A DNA stretch of 64,000 nt from Mesorhizobium sp. WSM4311 (GTDB lineage: Bacteria; Pseudomonadota; Alphaproteobacteria; Rhizobiales; Rhizobiaceae), in NCBI RefSeq assembly GCF_002295115.1, contig NZ_NSFV01000004.1, forward strand, positions 615,746-679,745, in the 5' to 3' direction. This document shows positions 44,075 to 53,498 of this stretch, piece by piece. Position 1 is the first letter of the stretch. The number at the start of each line of letters is the position of its first letter. The notes under the pieces were generated by a model that had not been told where the DNA came from, did not search any database, and saw only the letters and a list, made by a program, of their open reading frames with translations. A program made the position numbers and the translations under genes.

Positions 44075-44548
44075 AGACCTAAAATGGCATCCCGACTGCC
44101 CAGATTTCGATGTGAAAACGGAGCCTTGAACGATCGTAGCGTGAAGCAGAAGCAGGGCGACTTGGTCGAAGGGCTGCCGCAAATTGCAAGGGAGCAGGCC
44201 GAGATCCGGAAGTGTTGAGGGCGCTGGACCGCGTCAGCCAAGCGGCCAGGAACCATCACCCGCCGGCAGATAGCTTCCGCTGTTCCTCGCGGAACCCATG
44301 CCCTCCGCCGTGAATCGTCGACGAGATAGCGGCGGCAGGCTTCAGAGCGAACGCTCAGGCGTCCAAGTGGGCCTTATGAGTTGGCCGATCATCTGAAATG
44401 ACAGTCCGCAACAGGCGTGCATGGTCAGACCGTGTCCATCTGATGGCGCAGCAGCCGCAAGCTGACGCTGGACCCATGCAGCATCATGTCAGACAGTGGA
44501 TATATAGGTGTTGAAACATTGAGTGTCATGTATTATACATTATCATTA
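44075..44548. other. Intergenic stretch without a recognisable gene
   Basis: About 470 bp between the hydrogenase-4-like operon and the DUF983 remnant. Short open frames exist on both strands, but none has a ribosome-binding site or recognisable family sequence. Base composition falls to AT-rich near 44500-44548 (TGTATTATACATTATC), likely the former promoter of the DUF983 gene. Confidence 0.4.
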
Positions 44549-44934
44549 ATGGACCAAGGAAGCGGTAGATTTGCACGACCGACCCTGCCAGCCGCCCTTT
44601 CACGAGGCTTGGTGGGCCGATGCCCTAATTGTGGTCAGGGGAAATTGTATCGCACCTACCTGAAGCAGGTGGAGCGTTGCGCAGTTTGTGGAGAACGCTT
44701 TGGTGACATAGAATCTGATGACGCGGCGCCTTGGTTCACTATCCTCATTGCGGGCGTCTTTGCAGCCCCCTGTATTTCTTGTTCCAAGGGCTTCTTCTGT
44801 CATACTTCGCCGTCACAATGGTATTGATCTCTCTTATTATTGTGGCGCTGATACTGCTTTTGTTACCTCGCGTAAAAGGCGCTTTGATCAGCGCGTTCTG
44901 GTTTTCGCGGCTTAAAAACGACGAGCCGGGATGA
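44549..44934 (+). pseudogene. DUF983 zinc-ribbon membrane protein, frameshifted
   Basis: The first frame from ATG 44549 encodes the two CxxC knuckles (GRCPNCGQGKLYR, ERCAVCGERF) and DDAAPWFTILIAG; it then leaves the family and stops at 44827. The adjacent frame continues with LYFLFQGLLLSYFAVTM and the second membrane helix, ending at 44934. Restoring a single C in the CCCCC run at 44766-44770 joins both parts into a normal DUF983 protein of about 129 aa. Either a recent inactivating deletion or a homopolymer sequencing error. Confidence 0.8.
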
Positions 44935-45029
44935 ACACTCTACTGATCACAAACGCCGTTTTTCCATACGCCGTCGCGTTGGTCGATGACTGTTTCAATG
45001 CGAAGCAGCCGTAGTCTGGAGACCAAAAT

Positions 45030-45302
45030 GTGATTAGCGCTTCGCAGATTCGCGCAGCCCGGGCATTGCTTGGAATTGACCAGAAAAGCCTGGCTGAGCG
45101 TGCCGGCATCTCGCTGTCAGCCATCCAACGAATGGAGGCCGGCGAGAGCGATCTACCAGGCGCGTTCGACATGCAGAAGAACGTCGTAATCGCCCTCAGA
45201 GCAGCAGGGATCGAGCTGATTGGCGATCATGAGCGCAGTGGCGGCGGAGGCCGAGGCGTGCGCCTGGCGCATCCTGTCGGCCTGGCAGGCCGGACACATT
45301 GA
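45030..45302 (+). CDS. Mini XRE-family regulator, copy 3
   Basis: 90-aa paralogue of the regulators at 34133 and 36543: MISASQIRAARALLGIDQKS, LAERAGISLSAIQRMEAG, ALRAAGIELIGD and GGGRGVRLAHP. It starts at GTG 45030. Unlike the other two it lies after, not before, a membrane protein gene (the DUF983 remnant), and no target gene follows it on the strand. It may be an orphan left by rearrangement. Confidence 0.82.
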   Translation: MISASQIRAARALLGIDQKSLAERAGISLSAIQRMEAGESDLPGAFDMQKNVVIALRAAGIELIGDHERSGGGGRGVRLAHPVGLAGRTH

Positions 45303-45453
45303 TTGCCTCGACGGCGTCGGAAGGCCGGTACCGATCAATCGGCGGGTTTCAACCGTGAAGCAGGAAAGATGAACACGTATCATCCATTGGACCGATGAAG
45401 CGACGATATACAGAACATCAGGAGCCAACTGGTAGCTGGTCGGTTTTAGATAC

Positions 45454-45954
45454 TCAATTCTCAGGCTGAAGCACCACGACCTGTCGATTGTGGTACGGCG
45501 CGACGTCCGGCCCGGGATCGGTCGTCAGCATGGTAAAGGTGGCCGGCTTGTTGCCGACAGCTTCGCGCCAAAGCCCAGCGACGGCCATGAATGGACAGCC
45601 GTTGAGCGTGAAGCGATGTTTCGCCTTCGGATACTTCGTCCCTGTGAATTCGAAGAACGCGGACGCAGGAACGAGGCAGCGTTTGCTGTTCCCGAATTGC
45701 CGCCCTTCGGAGCGGAAGTTGAACACAGGCCCGCCTTTTGGTCCGGCCGGCGCGAATCCGAACGTCATCGATGCAAGCTCGATCGTGTCATCAGCGGCGC
45801 GCATTATTGGTGCCGGGTCATTAATGCGGACGTCGTCCACCTGAGGCAAATCGAGTTCGGTTTGGTGGGTGGGGGACTTTGAGCGCCAGCGACGCCATCA
45901 TCCGGCAATACTCAGCCCAAATAAAATAATATGCTGCTCGTAATCGTTGCACAT
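45454..45954 (-). pseudogene. SRAP-family (YedK/HMCES-like) gene, multiply frameshifted
   Basis: SRAP proteins form a covalent link to abasic sites through Cys2. The - strand begins at ATG 45954 with MCNDYEQH, including Cys2, but the frame then breaks; WAEYCRMMASLALKVP continues in a second frame, and THQTELDLPQVDD in a third, after an extra C in a CCCCC run near 45869. The main frame (up to DVAPYHNRQVVVLQPEN) stops at 45454, where relatives continue for dozens of residues. Two frameshifts plus a truncated end mark a pseudogene. Confidence 0.8.
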
Positions 45955-46565
45955 GGACGGCTCCAGACTTGGGCGACCTCTGTTGATATTAGGGCAAGCG
46001 AAGGCGCCATGGAAAGCGGCGGGTGATCAACCCCACGGGTCTCGCTCAACCAGAATATCCGCCTCCTTTGCAGCCGCAACAAAGGCCTTCCGAGCGGCGC
46101 GGGTCTGTTTGATCCGCTGCCTGAGCTACCCGGTCCACGGTTTAGACGGTGTTCCACGACCGACCGAGCGCCACTCGCACCGGCTTCTCAAAACCGCTGG
46201 TGCTGCAAAAAACCTCCCGTGTCATCGAGCGCCCCCCCCCCGCTGAGGCGACGATCGAATAGCGTGTTTGGGGCCGTTTCCAGACCGTCCGCTTCTGTTC
46301 GGATTTGACGATTAGCTGCCGTTTGGCTTGCCTGTAGAACGCTGCGTGCCCGTTAGAGGTGCTCCGCCGTTTGGCATTGCCGTCAGTCTGCTGGAACCCG
46401 ACCGCTAAACGACATCGGCACCCCTTCGTAAGGAACTCGGCACGAATGGACCTGGCGCACTCCGACTATGCGCGGCGCCGTAGGATCGAATAATAAACCC
46501 GCTCTTGGCCGCACGTGCTGAAAGCGTGCTATCTAACGATCACAGCCTATCAAGCGGAGCGAAAC
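45955..46565. other. Intergenic stretch without a recognisable gene, with a ten-C run
   Basis: About 610 bp. Frames on both strands are short and unlike known proteins. A run of ten C bases occurs at 46232-46241. Probably debris between decayed genes. Confidence 0.4.
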
Positions 46566-46823
46566 ATGCTGAAGACGGACACCCGCCAGGCCAACTGGCG
46601 ACGGGCCAATCCCGGCAAATACGAAGCCCATCTCGCGGTTCAGCGAGCCCTAAAGGCAGGCGAGATTGATAGGCAAACTTGTGAAGTTTGCGGTGTCGAA
46701 GCCGTCGACGCCCATCACGATCAATACGAGGAGCCGTTGACGGTCCGATGGTTGTGCCGCCGCCATCACACCCGGCTCCATCACTACGGTGAAGACATGT
46801 TTCCAGTCAGGGAGTGCCGTTGA
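46566..46823 (+). CDS. Small HNH-like/zinc-binding protein
   Basis: 85-aa protein from ATG 46566, with GGAGCG 6 bp upstream. The C-terminal half has CEVCGVEAVDAHHDQYE followed by WLCRRHHTRLHHYGE, an arrangement of C-x2-C, His-His and C-x3-H-x3-H typical of short phage-associated HNH or zinc-finger proteins. N-terminus basic (ANWRRANPGKYEAH). Nuclease activity is uncertain. It stands alone among gene debris and may be a phage or mobile-element leftover. Confidence 0.65.
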   Translation: MLKTDTRQANWRRANPGKYEAHLAVQRALKAGEIDRQTCEVCGVEAVDAHHDQYEEPLTVRWLCRRHHTRLHHYGEDMFPVRECR

Positions 46824-46866
46824 ACGAATACCCGAGACATCTGTCTTTCGCTCGAAATGGCGTGGG

Positions 46867-47763
46867 TCAGCGGGAGGCGAGATGGATCTGCTCGCGGATC
46901 CATTGCTGTCCCTGATGCGCGTGAGTGCGCTCGTGCCAAATGAGCTCCACTTGAAACCGCTCCGAAAGCCAAGGGACGTCTATCCACGCGACTTCAGCTA
47001 AACGGTCGCTCATCAGGCGGCGCGGCACCAGAGCAATGAGCTCGCTGCTGGCGACAATGCTCGGAACAACAAGGAATGAGGCAGCGGACGCGACAATGGC
47101 GCGGGAGTGACCGAGGGCCTCCAGGGTGGCGTCGACGGGGGTCGTAAATCCGCCTCCAGAAGGCGAGACTATCACCTGTTCAAGCGCGGCAAACCCCGCT
47201 GCGGTCGCCCCTTCATTGATACGTGGGTGGCCGGGACGGCCGATAAGGATATAGCTCTCCTCAAACAGGTGCCAGGTCCTCAGGTAAGCTTTCCCGGTGT
47301 CTGGCGTGGCGATGGCCAGGTCGACATCGCCATCCGCCAGTTGCTGCGTTAACTTTGCCGGGGCCAAGCGGTGCACCGCAACCCGTATTTTGGGCGCCTT
47401 GTCGCGCAGCGCCACGATCAGAGGCGCCATCACCACAGCCTCGACGTAGTCGGTGCAGGCGATCGAGATGGTTAGCTCGGCTGTCGCGGGGGAAAAGCTG
47501 TCATGGCCCTGGAGGGTTCCGCGGAGCTGATCCAGGGAAGCTCTGAGCGGTCTGATCAGCTCCAGGGCCTTGGCGGTCGGCACCATGCCACGATGCGCCG
47601 GCACGAGCAGGGGATCCTTGAACAGGTCGCGAAGGCGGTTCAGTTGGGCGCTGAGCGCCGGCTGGCTCATATGTAGCCGGGCTGCGGCCCTTGTGACGTT
47701 GCGCTCGACAAGCAGAGCTTCGAGACTGACGAGTAGGTTGAGGTCGATACGCTTCATATCCAT
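46867..47763 (-). CDS. LysR-family transcriptional regulator
   Basis: 298-aa regulator. N-terminal helix-turn-helix at about residues 18-45 (NVTRAAARLHMSQPALSAQL), then an effector-binding domain. Start taken at ATG 47763 (MDMKRIDLN); ATG 47757 is equally possible. It is divergent from the NmrA-type gene, with 112 bp between, the classical arrangement for a LysR regulator and its target. Confidence 0.9.
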   Translation of the reverse strand: MDMKRIDLNLLVSLEALLVERNVTRAAARLHMSQPALSAQLNRLRDLFKDPLLVPAHRGMVPTAKALELIRPLRASLDQLRGTLQGHDSFSPATAELTISIACTDYVEAVVMAPLIVALRDKAPKIRVAVHRLAPAKLTQQLADGDVDLAIATPDTGKAYLRTWHLFEESYILIGRPGHPRINEGATAAGFAALEQVIVSPSGGGFTTPVDATLEALGHSRAIVASAASFLVVPSIVASSELIALVPRRLMSDRLAEVAWIDVPWLSERFQVELIWHERTHAHQGQQWIREQIHLASR

Positions 47764-47875
47764 GGCATGGATACTAGCGCATAAATCAATCGATTTCACA
47801 TATGGTCTACAGGGTGCGATTTAATCTCCAGGGAGTGCCGTGCTGCGCTGCTCCAGGAAAGTGATGGAGATACAC

Positions 47876-48832
47876 ATGTCGATCGATCAAAAGCCTACCA
47901 TTGTCGTCGCAGGCAGCCTGAGCAAGCAGGGCCGGAGCGTGACGGAGTCGTTGTTGGGGAGTGGACGGTATCACGTTCGTGCGCTGACAAGTCGTCCAGA
48001 CTCGCCTGCGGCCCTCAAGCTGGCCGAGCAGGGCGCTGAGCTCATCGCCGTGCCGCTTGCGATCAACCACAGGAGCGATTTTGTGAAAGCGTTTCGGGGA
48101 GCGCAGGGCGCCTTCCTGATGACTCCAGTCGTCGCCCCGCCGGAAACCTACGAGTTCGATATCGGTAGGGATCTCGCAGATGCCGCGGTCGAGGCAGGTG
48201 TCGAGCACATCGTCTTCAGCACCCTGGAAAACGTCGATGAGATCACCGGAGGTTCGAAGTTCGCGCCGCATTTCACGGACAAGGCGCGCGTCGGGACTTA
48301 TATCCAGGGTCTTCCTGTTCGCAGCTCATTCGTCGAGCTCGCGTTCTTCTACACGAACCTTCTCGAATATTATACGCCGCGTAAGGAGGGCGACACGCTC
48401 GTCTTTCCGATCTATCTGCCGGAGCATTTCCGAGCACCCTTCGTCGATCCGCTGACGGCGACAGGGCCAGCCGTTCTGGAAATCTTCGACCATCCCGACA
48501 TCTATGCCGGGCAAACGCTACCGATCATCGGGGACGTTCTATCACCGGCCGAGATGATCGAGACCTTCAAGCGCGTCACGGGCCGGAAGGCTGTGTATGC
48601 ATCAGCCTACACCCCTGATGAGCTGGTTCGTCATTTTCCGGAGTTCGGGGAAAATCCCGAGCTCGTTCGAGAAAACATCGGCATGGCGGAATACGCGGTC
48701 GAATACGGATATTTCCGGAAAGACCGGGATCTCTCGTGGAGCAGGCGGATCAATCCCTCCAGTCTCACCTGGGAGCAGTTCCTGATCAAGACCGGTTGGG
48801 ACGGCGAAAAAAGGGCGTTCGGTCTCAGCTAG
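47876..48832 (+). CDS. NmrA-family NAD(P)-binding protein
   Basis: 318-aa Rossmann-fold protein of the atypical SDR NmrA group (redox sensor or NAD(P)H-dependent reductase). Seen: TIVVAGSLSKQGRSVTESLL as cofactor motif (G-x5-G form), HVRALTSRPDSPAA, and GAFLMTPVVAPPETYE. ATG 47876 has GGAG 6 bp upstream; ATG 47864 would add four residues. Divergent LysR neighbour suggests substrate-responsive control. Confidence 0.85.
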   Translation: MSIDQKPTIVVAGSLSKQGRSVTESLLGSGRYHVRALTSRPDSPAALKLAEQGAELIAVPLAINHRSDFVKAFRGAQGAFLMTPVVAPPETYEFDIGRDLADAAVEAGVEHIVFSTLENVDEITGGSKFAPHFTDKARVGTYIQGLPVRSSFVELAFFYTNLLEYYTPRKEGDTLVFPIYLPEHFRAPFVDPLTATGPAVLEIFDHPDIYAGQTLPIIGDVLSPAEMIETFKRVTGRKAVYASAYTPDELVRHFPEFGENPELVRENIGMAEYAVEYGYFRKDRDLSWSRRINPSSLTWEQFLIKTGWDGEKRAFGLS

Positions 48833-48943
48833 TGAACCTCGGTAGCTCGCCGCTCGTTTACTCGCACGTCGAGCGCCGGAACCATTATCGGCAAGAGGGA
48901 TTTCGAACACAGATCCATCTGAAAATCCCGAGAAACGTACTCG

Positions 48944-49160
48944 ATGTTCACAGGCTTCGAGCTCACAACCATCCAAACATCACGCTGTCAGATCCGGCTG
49001 AGGAAGGGAGGGGAGGGAGGGGCCGCCCGTCCTTCTCCTCCACGGTTATCCGCGGACACACACGCCCTGGGGGCAGGTGGCAGATCGGCTGGCTCCGTCG
49101 CTCACCGTAATCTGCCCGGACCTACCGGGCTTCGGGCAGTCGTATACCTTCGGCCTTCGT
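48944..49160 (+). pseudogene. Alpha/beta hydrolase remnant (haloacetate-dehalogenase-like N-terminus)
   Basis: The first frame gives MFTGFELTTIQTSRCQIRLR then GGEG; a shift of one base leads to PPVLLLHGYPRTHTPWGQV, ADRLAPSLTVICPDLPGFG, the oxyanion-hole region and strand of alpha/beta hydrolases. The nucleophile-containing part is absent. So only about the first 70 codons survive, with a frameshift in the G-rich GGAGGGGAGGGAGG stretch near 49000-49020. Confidence 0.7.
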
Positions 49161-49229
49161 CGAAGCCACTGTGAACGCCGTCATCAGCAAGCGTTTCTTG
49201 TGGCCCTTCGGCATGGAGCGCCGGCTCGG

Positions 49230-49400
49230 CCGGGAATTGCGGGGGCCGCAGCGGGCCTAGCGTCAGCCGGGATAGCGGCGACGTTCTATGCCGCAAATTG
49301 CAACGACGACAGCCCGCTCTTCGTCCTCCTCTGGTATCCGATCGCCATATCCGTTGTTACAGGAATTGGCGCTCTGGCCGGCCATAAACTACTGCGGTGG
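49230..49400 (+). pseudogene. NrsF (DUF1109)-like C-terminal remnant
   Basis: A fragment reading GLASAGIAATFYAANCNDDS and PLFVLLWYPIAISVVTGIG, ALAGHKLLRW resembles the last two helices of NrsF anti-sigma membrane proteins. It is in the same frame as the hydrolase remnant before it, so deletion has fused the two. No sigma factor gene is nearby. Confidence 0.55.
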
Positions 49401-49540
49401 CAGATCTTTGAATTGGTGGCATCACAGTGTTCTGCCCCCTATCCGGCGCGGCCTCGTTTCACTGATTGCCATCCGAGACACGTTCTCCCATAGCTTGGAA
49501 CATCCAGCCAACTCCGAAGTAAACAACCATAGAGGTCTAA

Positions 49541-50971
49541 ATGACGCCCGAGGAATTCCGACAACGAGGTCACGAAATCATCGACTGGCTCGCGGACTAT
49601 CATGCGAAGATATCCGACTACCCGGTCCAACCTGCGACACGGCCGGGCGACGTGAAAGCGATGCTTCCGGCCGTCCCGCCGGTGGAAGCTGAGGGTTTCG
49701 ATCAGATCATCGCCGATCTCGATTCGGTCGTTCTTCCGAATATCTCGCATTGGCAGCACCCGCGCTTTTTCGGCTACTTTCCCTCAAACTCGCTTGGCTC
49801 AGGTATCCTGGGCGACCTGGTGAGCGGCGGACTGGGGGTGCTGGGTCTGTCCTGGCAGTCATCGCCCGCTGTAACGGAGATTGAGGAGGTCACGTTAGAC
49901 TGGTTCCGGCAAATGGTTGGCCTGTCTTCCGCCTGGTTCGGCGTTATCAACGACACGGCATCGACAAGCACCTTGGTCGCCCTGCTGTGTGCCCGGGAGA
50001 AAACAACGGGGTTTTCGCTTGCTCGCCAAGGCCTGCAAGCGGAACTTAAGCCATTGACGATCTACACATCGACAAGCGCTCACTCGTCGGTGGAAAAAGC
50101 GGCGCTGCTGGCAGGCTTCGGTCGTGAGAATGTCCGCATGGTCGATGTCGACGTCAATTTTGCAATGCATCCAGCGGCGCTCCAGGATGCCATCGATGCG
50201 GATATCCGCTCCGGATTCACCCCTTGTGCGATCGTCGCGGCCGTGGGCGGGACCGCTACCGTGTCCATTGATCCGGTATCCAAGATCGCCGACATAGCGC
50301 GCAGACACGGTCTGTGGCTCCACATCGACGCTGCCATGGCCGGAAATGCGATGATCCTGCCGGAGCTGCGATGGATGTGGGAAGGCATCGAAGAGGCAGA
50401 CAGCGTAGTCATCAACGCGCACAAATGGCTCGGCGTGCCTTTTGACTGCTCGCTCTATTTCGTGCGTGATGAGCCTCACCTGCTTCGGGTTATGTCTGCT
50501 GATCCAAGCTTCCTCCAATCCCAGGCCGACGAGAAGGTGCGCAATCTGCGCAACACCGGTATTCCCCTCGGGCGAAGATTCAGGGCGTTGAAACTGTGGT
50601 TCGCCATACGGGAGCAGGGGGTCTCCGGGCTACAAGCCAGGTTGCGGCGAGACATCGGCCTGGCCCAAGATCTCCGCTCGAAAGTCGAAGCAACACCGGA
50701 TTGGGAGGTCGTCGCACCCGTCGTTCTGCAAACCGTATGTCTTGTGTATCGTCCGAAGTCTGTGCCGTCCCATCGTCTCGATGATTTCACGCGCGCATGG
50801 GCGAATGCGGTGAATGCGTCGGGCCAAGCCTATGTCACGCCCGCCATCGCGGCCGGGCATTGGATGGTTCGTGTATCGGTCGGCACGATATCGACGGATG
50901 CACACGATACCGAGGCGGTCTGGGGCGCGATGCAAAAAGCGGCAGCCGCGCTCGTTCCGGAATTTTCGTGA
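49541..50971 (+). CDS. Aromatic-L-amino-acid decarboxylase-like PLP enzyme
   Basis: 476-aa group II PLP-dependent decarboxylase. Seen: PRFFGYFPSNSLGSGILGD near residues 74-92, STSAHSSVEKAALLAG with His 181 that stacks on PLP, HIDAAMAG with Asp 263, and NAHKW with the Schiff-base Lys 295. Length and motifs match tryptophan/tyrosine/phenylalanine decarboxylases. It probably makes an aromatic amine in the cytosol. Single-gene unit; a deleted region of gene debris precedes it. Confidence 0.9.
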   Translation: MTPEEFRQRGHEIIDWLADYHAKISDYPVQPATRPGDVKAMLPAVPPVEAEGFDQIIADLDSVVLPNISHWQHPRFFGYFPSNSLGSGILGDLVSGGLGVLGLSWQSSPAVTEIEEVTLDWFRQMVGLSSAWFGVINDTASTSTLVALLCAREKTTGFSLARQGLQAELKPLTIYTSTSAHSSVEKAALLAGFGRENVRMVDVDVNFAMHPAALQDAIDADIRSGFTPCAIVAAVGGTATVSIDPVSKIADIARRHGLWLHIDAAMAGNAMILPELRWMWEGIEEADSVVINAHKWLGVPFDCSLYFVRDEPHLLRVMSADPSFLQSQADEKVRNLRNTGIPLGRRFRALKLWFAIREQGVSGLQARLRRDIGLAQDLRSKVEATPDWEVVAPVVLQTVCLVYRPKSVPSHRLDDFTRAWANAVNASGQAYVTPAIAAGHWMVRVSVGTISTDAHDTEAVWGAMQKAAAALVPEFS

Positions 50972-51250
50972 AGGGCCGACGAGGCTCGCCATGGCCGTTG
51001 TCTACCGGACGAGCGACGTTCGATGGGCTGATTGAAATTACCATGTGATCGCGAAGCTGCGGAGGTGCGTCCGTCTCCTCCGTCTGTCTCCCTGAAGTGG
51101 AGAGCATGAGGAATTGTGTGGCAATCAGGCCGCTGCGGAATTGTTGCTGGGTTCGTGATTGTCGTTTGCCATGCCTGGATACCAATTCTCGAAGCAGATC
51201 GGTGGACGCCCTTTCCATCGAACCGCATCCCAGCTTAAGCGGAGAACATC

Positions 51251-52390
51251 ATGATTTCACCCTACACGATCAACATCCCTGACGAACGGCTCGCCACGAT
51301 CAGAGCCAAGGTCGAGGCTTATGACTGGAGCCAGCTGCCGGATGCGGGAGGCTGGTCGGCGGGGGTCAGGGTTGATGACCTCAAGCGGCTCGCCGCTTAT
51401 TGGCGGGACAGCTACGACTGGCGTGCGGTCGAACGGCGGCTCAACGCACTCCCCAACTTCACGGCCGACGTGGAAGGCGAGCACCTCCACTTCGTTCATG
51501 TGAAGGGCGACGGCTCCAAGCCGCCCATCCTGCTTCTCCACGGCTGGCCGGGCTCGCATCTCGAATTCGAGCGGCTCTTGGAGCCGCTCGCCGCGGACGG
51601 GCACGATGTTGTCGTCCCCTCGCTTCCTGGCTTCGCGTTCTCCAACCCGATCACGGGCCCGATCGGCCCGCGGCGGGCCGCTGCGCTCGTGCATGGGCTG
51701 ATGATCCAACTGTTCGGCGACGCGCGGTATTTCATTCAAGGGGGCGATTGGGGCCACGCCCTCGCGGTCTGGGCAGCGCATGATCGACCGGACGCTCTGC
51801 TCGGCATCCATATCAACATGATGACCGTGCATGCGGAGGATGCCGCTCCGACGACCGACGAGGAGAAGTCCTTCGCCGCCAAGCGGGCCGCGATTGCCGA
51901 TCGGGAGAGCGCCTACTTTCACGAGCAAGCAACCCGTCCGCAAACGCTCGGCGTCGCGATGGCCGACAGCCCGGTCGGAGCGGCGGGCTGGATACTCGAA
52001 AAGTTCGGCAAGTGGGCCGATCTTCCGACAACCGCCGATGGCGCCCCCGACATCTGGAGCAAGTTTTCCGAGGAGGAACTCCTCACCAACATCATGCTCT
52101 ACATCGCGCCCGTATCGTTCGTGACTGCAACCTGGATCTACTACGGCAGCCGGCTTGAGGAGTCGCGGATGCTTCCGGCCGGCACCCGCATCCAGGTGCC
52201 GACCGGCGTTGCGGCCTTTCCCGATCCGGTGTTCTTGCCGCCGCCGCGCTCGTTCGCGGAGAAGACCTACAATATCGTGCATTGGACCGACATGCCGCGG
52301 GGCGGGCATTTCGCCGCGCTGGAAGAGCCGGAACTGATGCTGGCCGACCTGCGCGCCTTTATCGCGACGGTGTCGGTAGCGCGCTCCTAA
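51251..52390 (+). CDS. Epoxide hydrolase with N-terminal EHN domain
   Basis: 379-aa alpha/beta hydrolase of the microsomal-type epoxide hydrolase group. EHN lid domain about residues 1-90 (YDWSQLPDAGGWSAGV), HGWPGS near residue 97 (oxyanion hole), nucleophile Asp 166 in GGDWGH, and DMPRGGHFAALEEPEL near the C-terminus with the catalytic His. Start ATG 51251. It lies alone; 279 bp before it carry no gene. Confidence 0.9.
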   Translation: MISPYTINIPDERLATIRAKVEAYDWSQLPDAGGWSAGVRVDDLKRLAAYWRDSYDWRAVERRLNALPNFTADVEGEHLHFVHVKGDGSKPPILLLHGWPGSHLEFERLLEPLAADGHDVVVPSLPGFAFSNPITGPIGPRRAAALVHGLMIQLFGDARYFIQGGDWGHALAVWAAHDRPDALLGIHINMMTVHAEDAAPTTDEEKSFAAKRAAIADRESAYFHEQATRPQTLGVAMADSPVGAAGWILEKFGKWADLPTTADGAPDIWSKFSEEELLTNIMLYIAPVSFVTATWIYYGSRLEESRMLPAGTRIQVPTGVAAFPDPVFLPPPRSFAEKTYNIVHWTDMPRGGHFAALEEPELMLADLRAFIATVSVARS

Positions 52391-53156
52391 AGGTGGAGAT
52401 CTCCGTTTCCGAAGCGGGGGGCGGGCGCTGTCGGCGCAGGGCTTCAATGCCCTGCGTCGTCAAGACCGCATCGGCGCAGGCCAGCTGTGAAGGGCGATCG
52501 ACCGTCTTGGCCTGCTACCAATCTACAGCGCCAAGACCTGCGTTACCTAACCCGTAACGCCATCTATACGCCGCGACGGCAGGCGTGGCGCGTGCGACAG
52601 GTTATGGTGGAACTGTGGCGCTGCAAAGGGCTCTTGGTCGAGTTCTTACTCGCATTCGTCCTGTAGAAAGCAAACTCTCTTGAATACCGCTTTTTGGCGC
52701 AATCGCGACCTATAACGCAATCGCCGCCATGTCCGCTTTCGGGAAATCGCAACGCCGGCCTTCGCGACCGAGATGAGGCGCGAAGCCGTCGTTCGCGTCT
52801 GGAAAACGTACGTCGGCTTCGGGTCAGACTTTCCGTTCCCACCGGTCTTTGCAGCACTGACCCAGATTCGTCACGGAAAATATCGCGGGGTCTCCGAATG
52901 TGGGGAAAGGCGGCAGCACTCTCGCGCTGCCATAATCAAGCAAGCCAATCTCATGAGCCGATAGATCCTATCCCCCCGAAATGGGCAGCCTTCGGTTACC
53001 GCGTCATCGTCGAGCAGAGCTCCATTGCATTTTTCCACAGGAAGGTACGTCGAAATTGGTACGGTCTGTTGTGCTTCCGTAGTGCTTCCGCGCAAAAAAC
53101 ACGAGGACACTTGCGAAAATCGTGATCGGATAAATATTTGATATTTATGTTAAATT
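52391..53156. other. Gene-free stretch next to tRNA-Arg
   Basis: About 766 bp with no supported gene on either strand; frames are short, without ribosome-binding sites. The last 60 bp before the tRNA are AT-rich. I looked for a copy of the tRNA 3' end and for an integrase and found neither, so an old integration boundary is only a suspicion. Confidence 0.4.
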
Positions 53157-53233
<77 letters not shown>

Positions 53234-53388
53234 TTTCAGGATCAGCGATCTTGAAAACGAACCAGCCGGTGAACCGGCAAGTCACGGCTTCTTAGCGGAA
53301 GCCGGCGCGGGCTTCAACGGGCAATTGGCGATTGCGCACGCGGCCGGCCCTGCGCAGGCTCCCTGCCCTTATGGGGCGTTCAGCCCCT

Positions 53389-53478
53389 TCAAAAGGTTCA
53401 CTGGACCTTTTGAGCCGCCCAAGGGCGGACCGGGTCTTCACCGTTCGGCATTCGAAAAGCCAAGCAATTGGCTTTTCG
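53389..53478. terminator. Two hairpins 3' of the DUF1003 gene
   Basis: CGAAAAGCCAA, loop GCAA, TTGGCTTTTCG (53453-53478, perfect 11-bp stem) lies 20 bp after the DUF1003 stop. A second, TCAAAAGGT, 7-nt loop, ACCTTTTGA (53389-53413), follows. T-rich arms make terminator function plausible for the - strand gene; they may alternatively be copies of a dispersed palindrome. Confidence 0.5.
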
Positions 53479-53498
53479 TCCGCTTCGCGGATCACGCC

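Noticed and set aside
46232..46241. Ten-C run as a phase-variation switch
   Set aside because: It lies in a stretch with no supported gene, so no frame would be switched.
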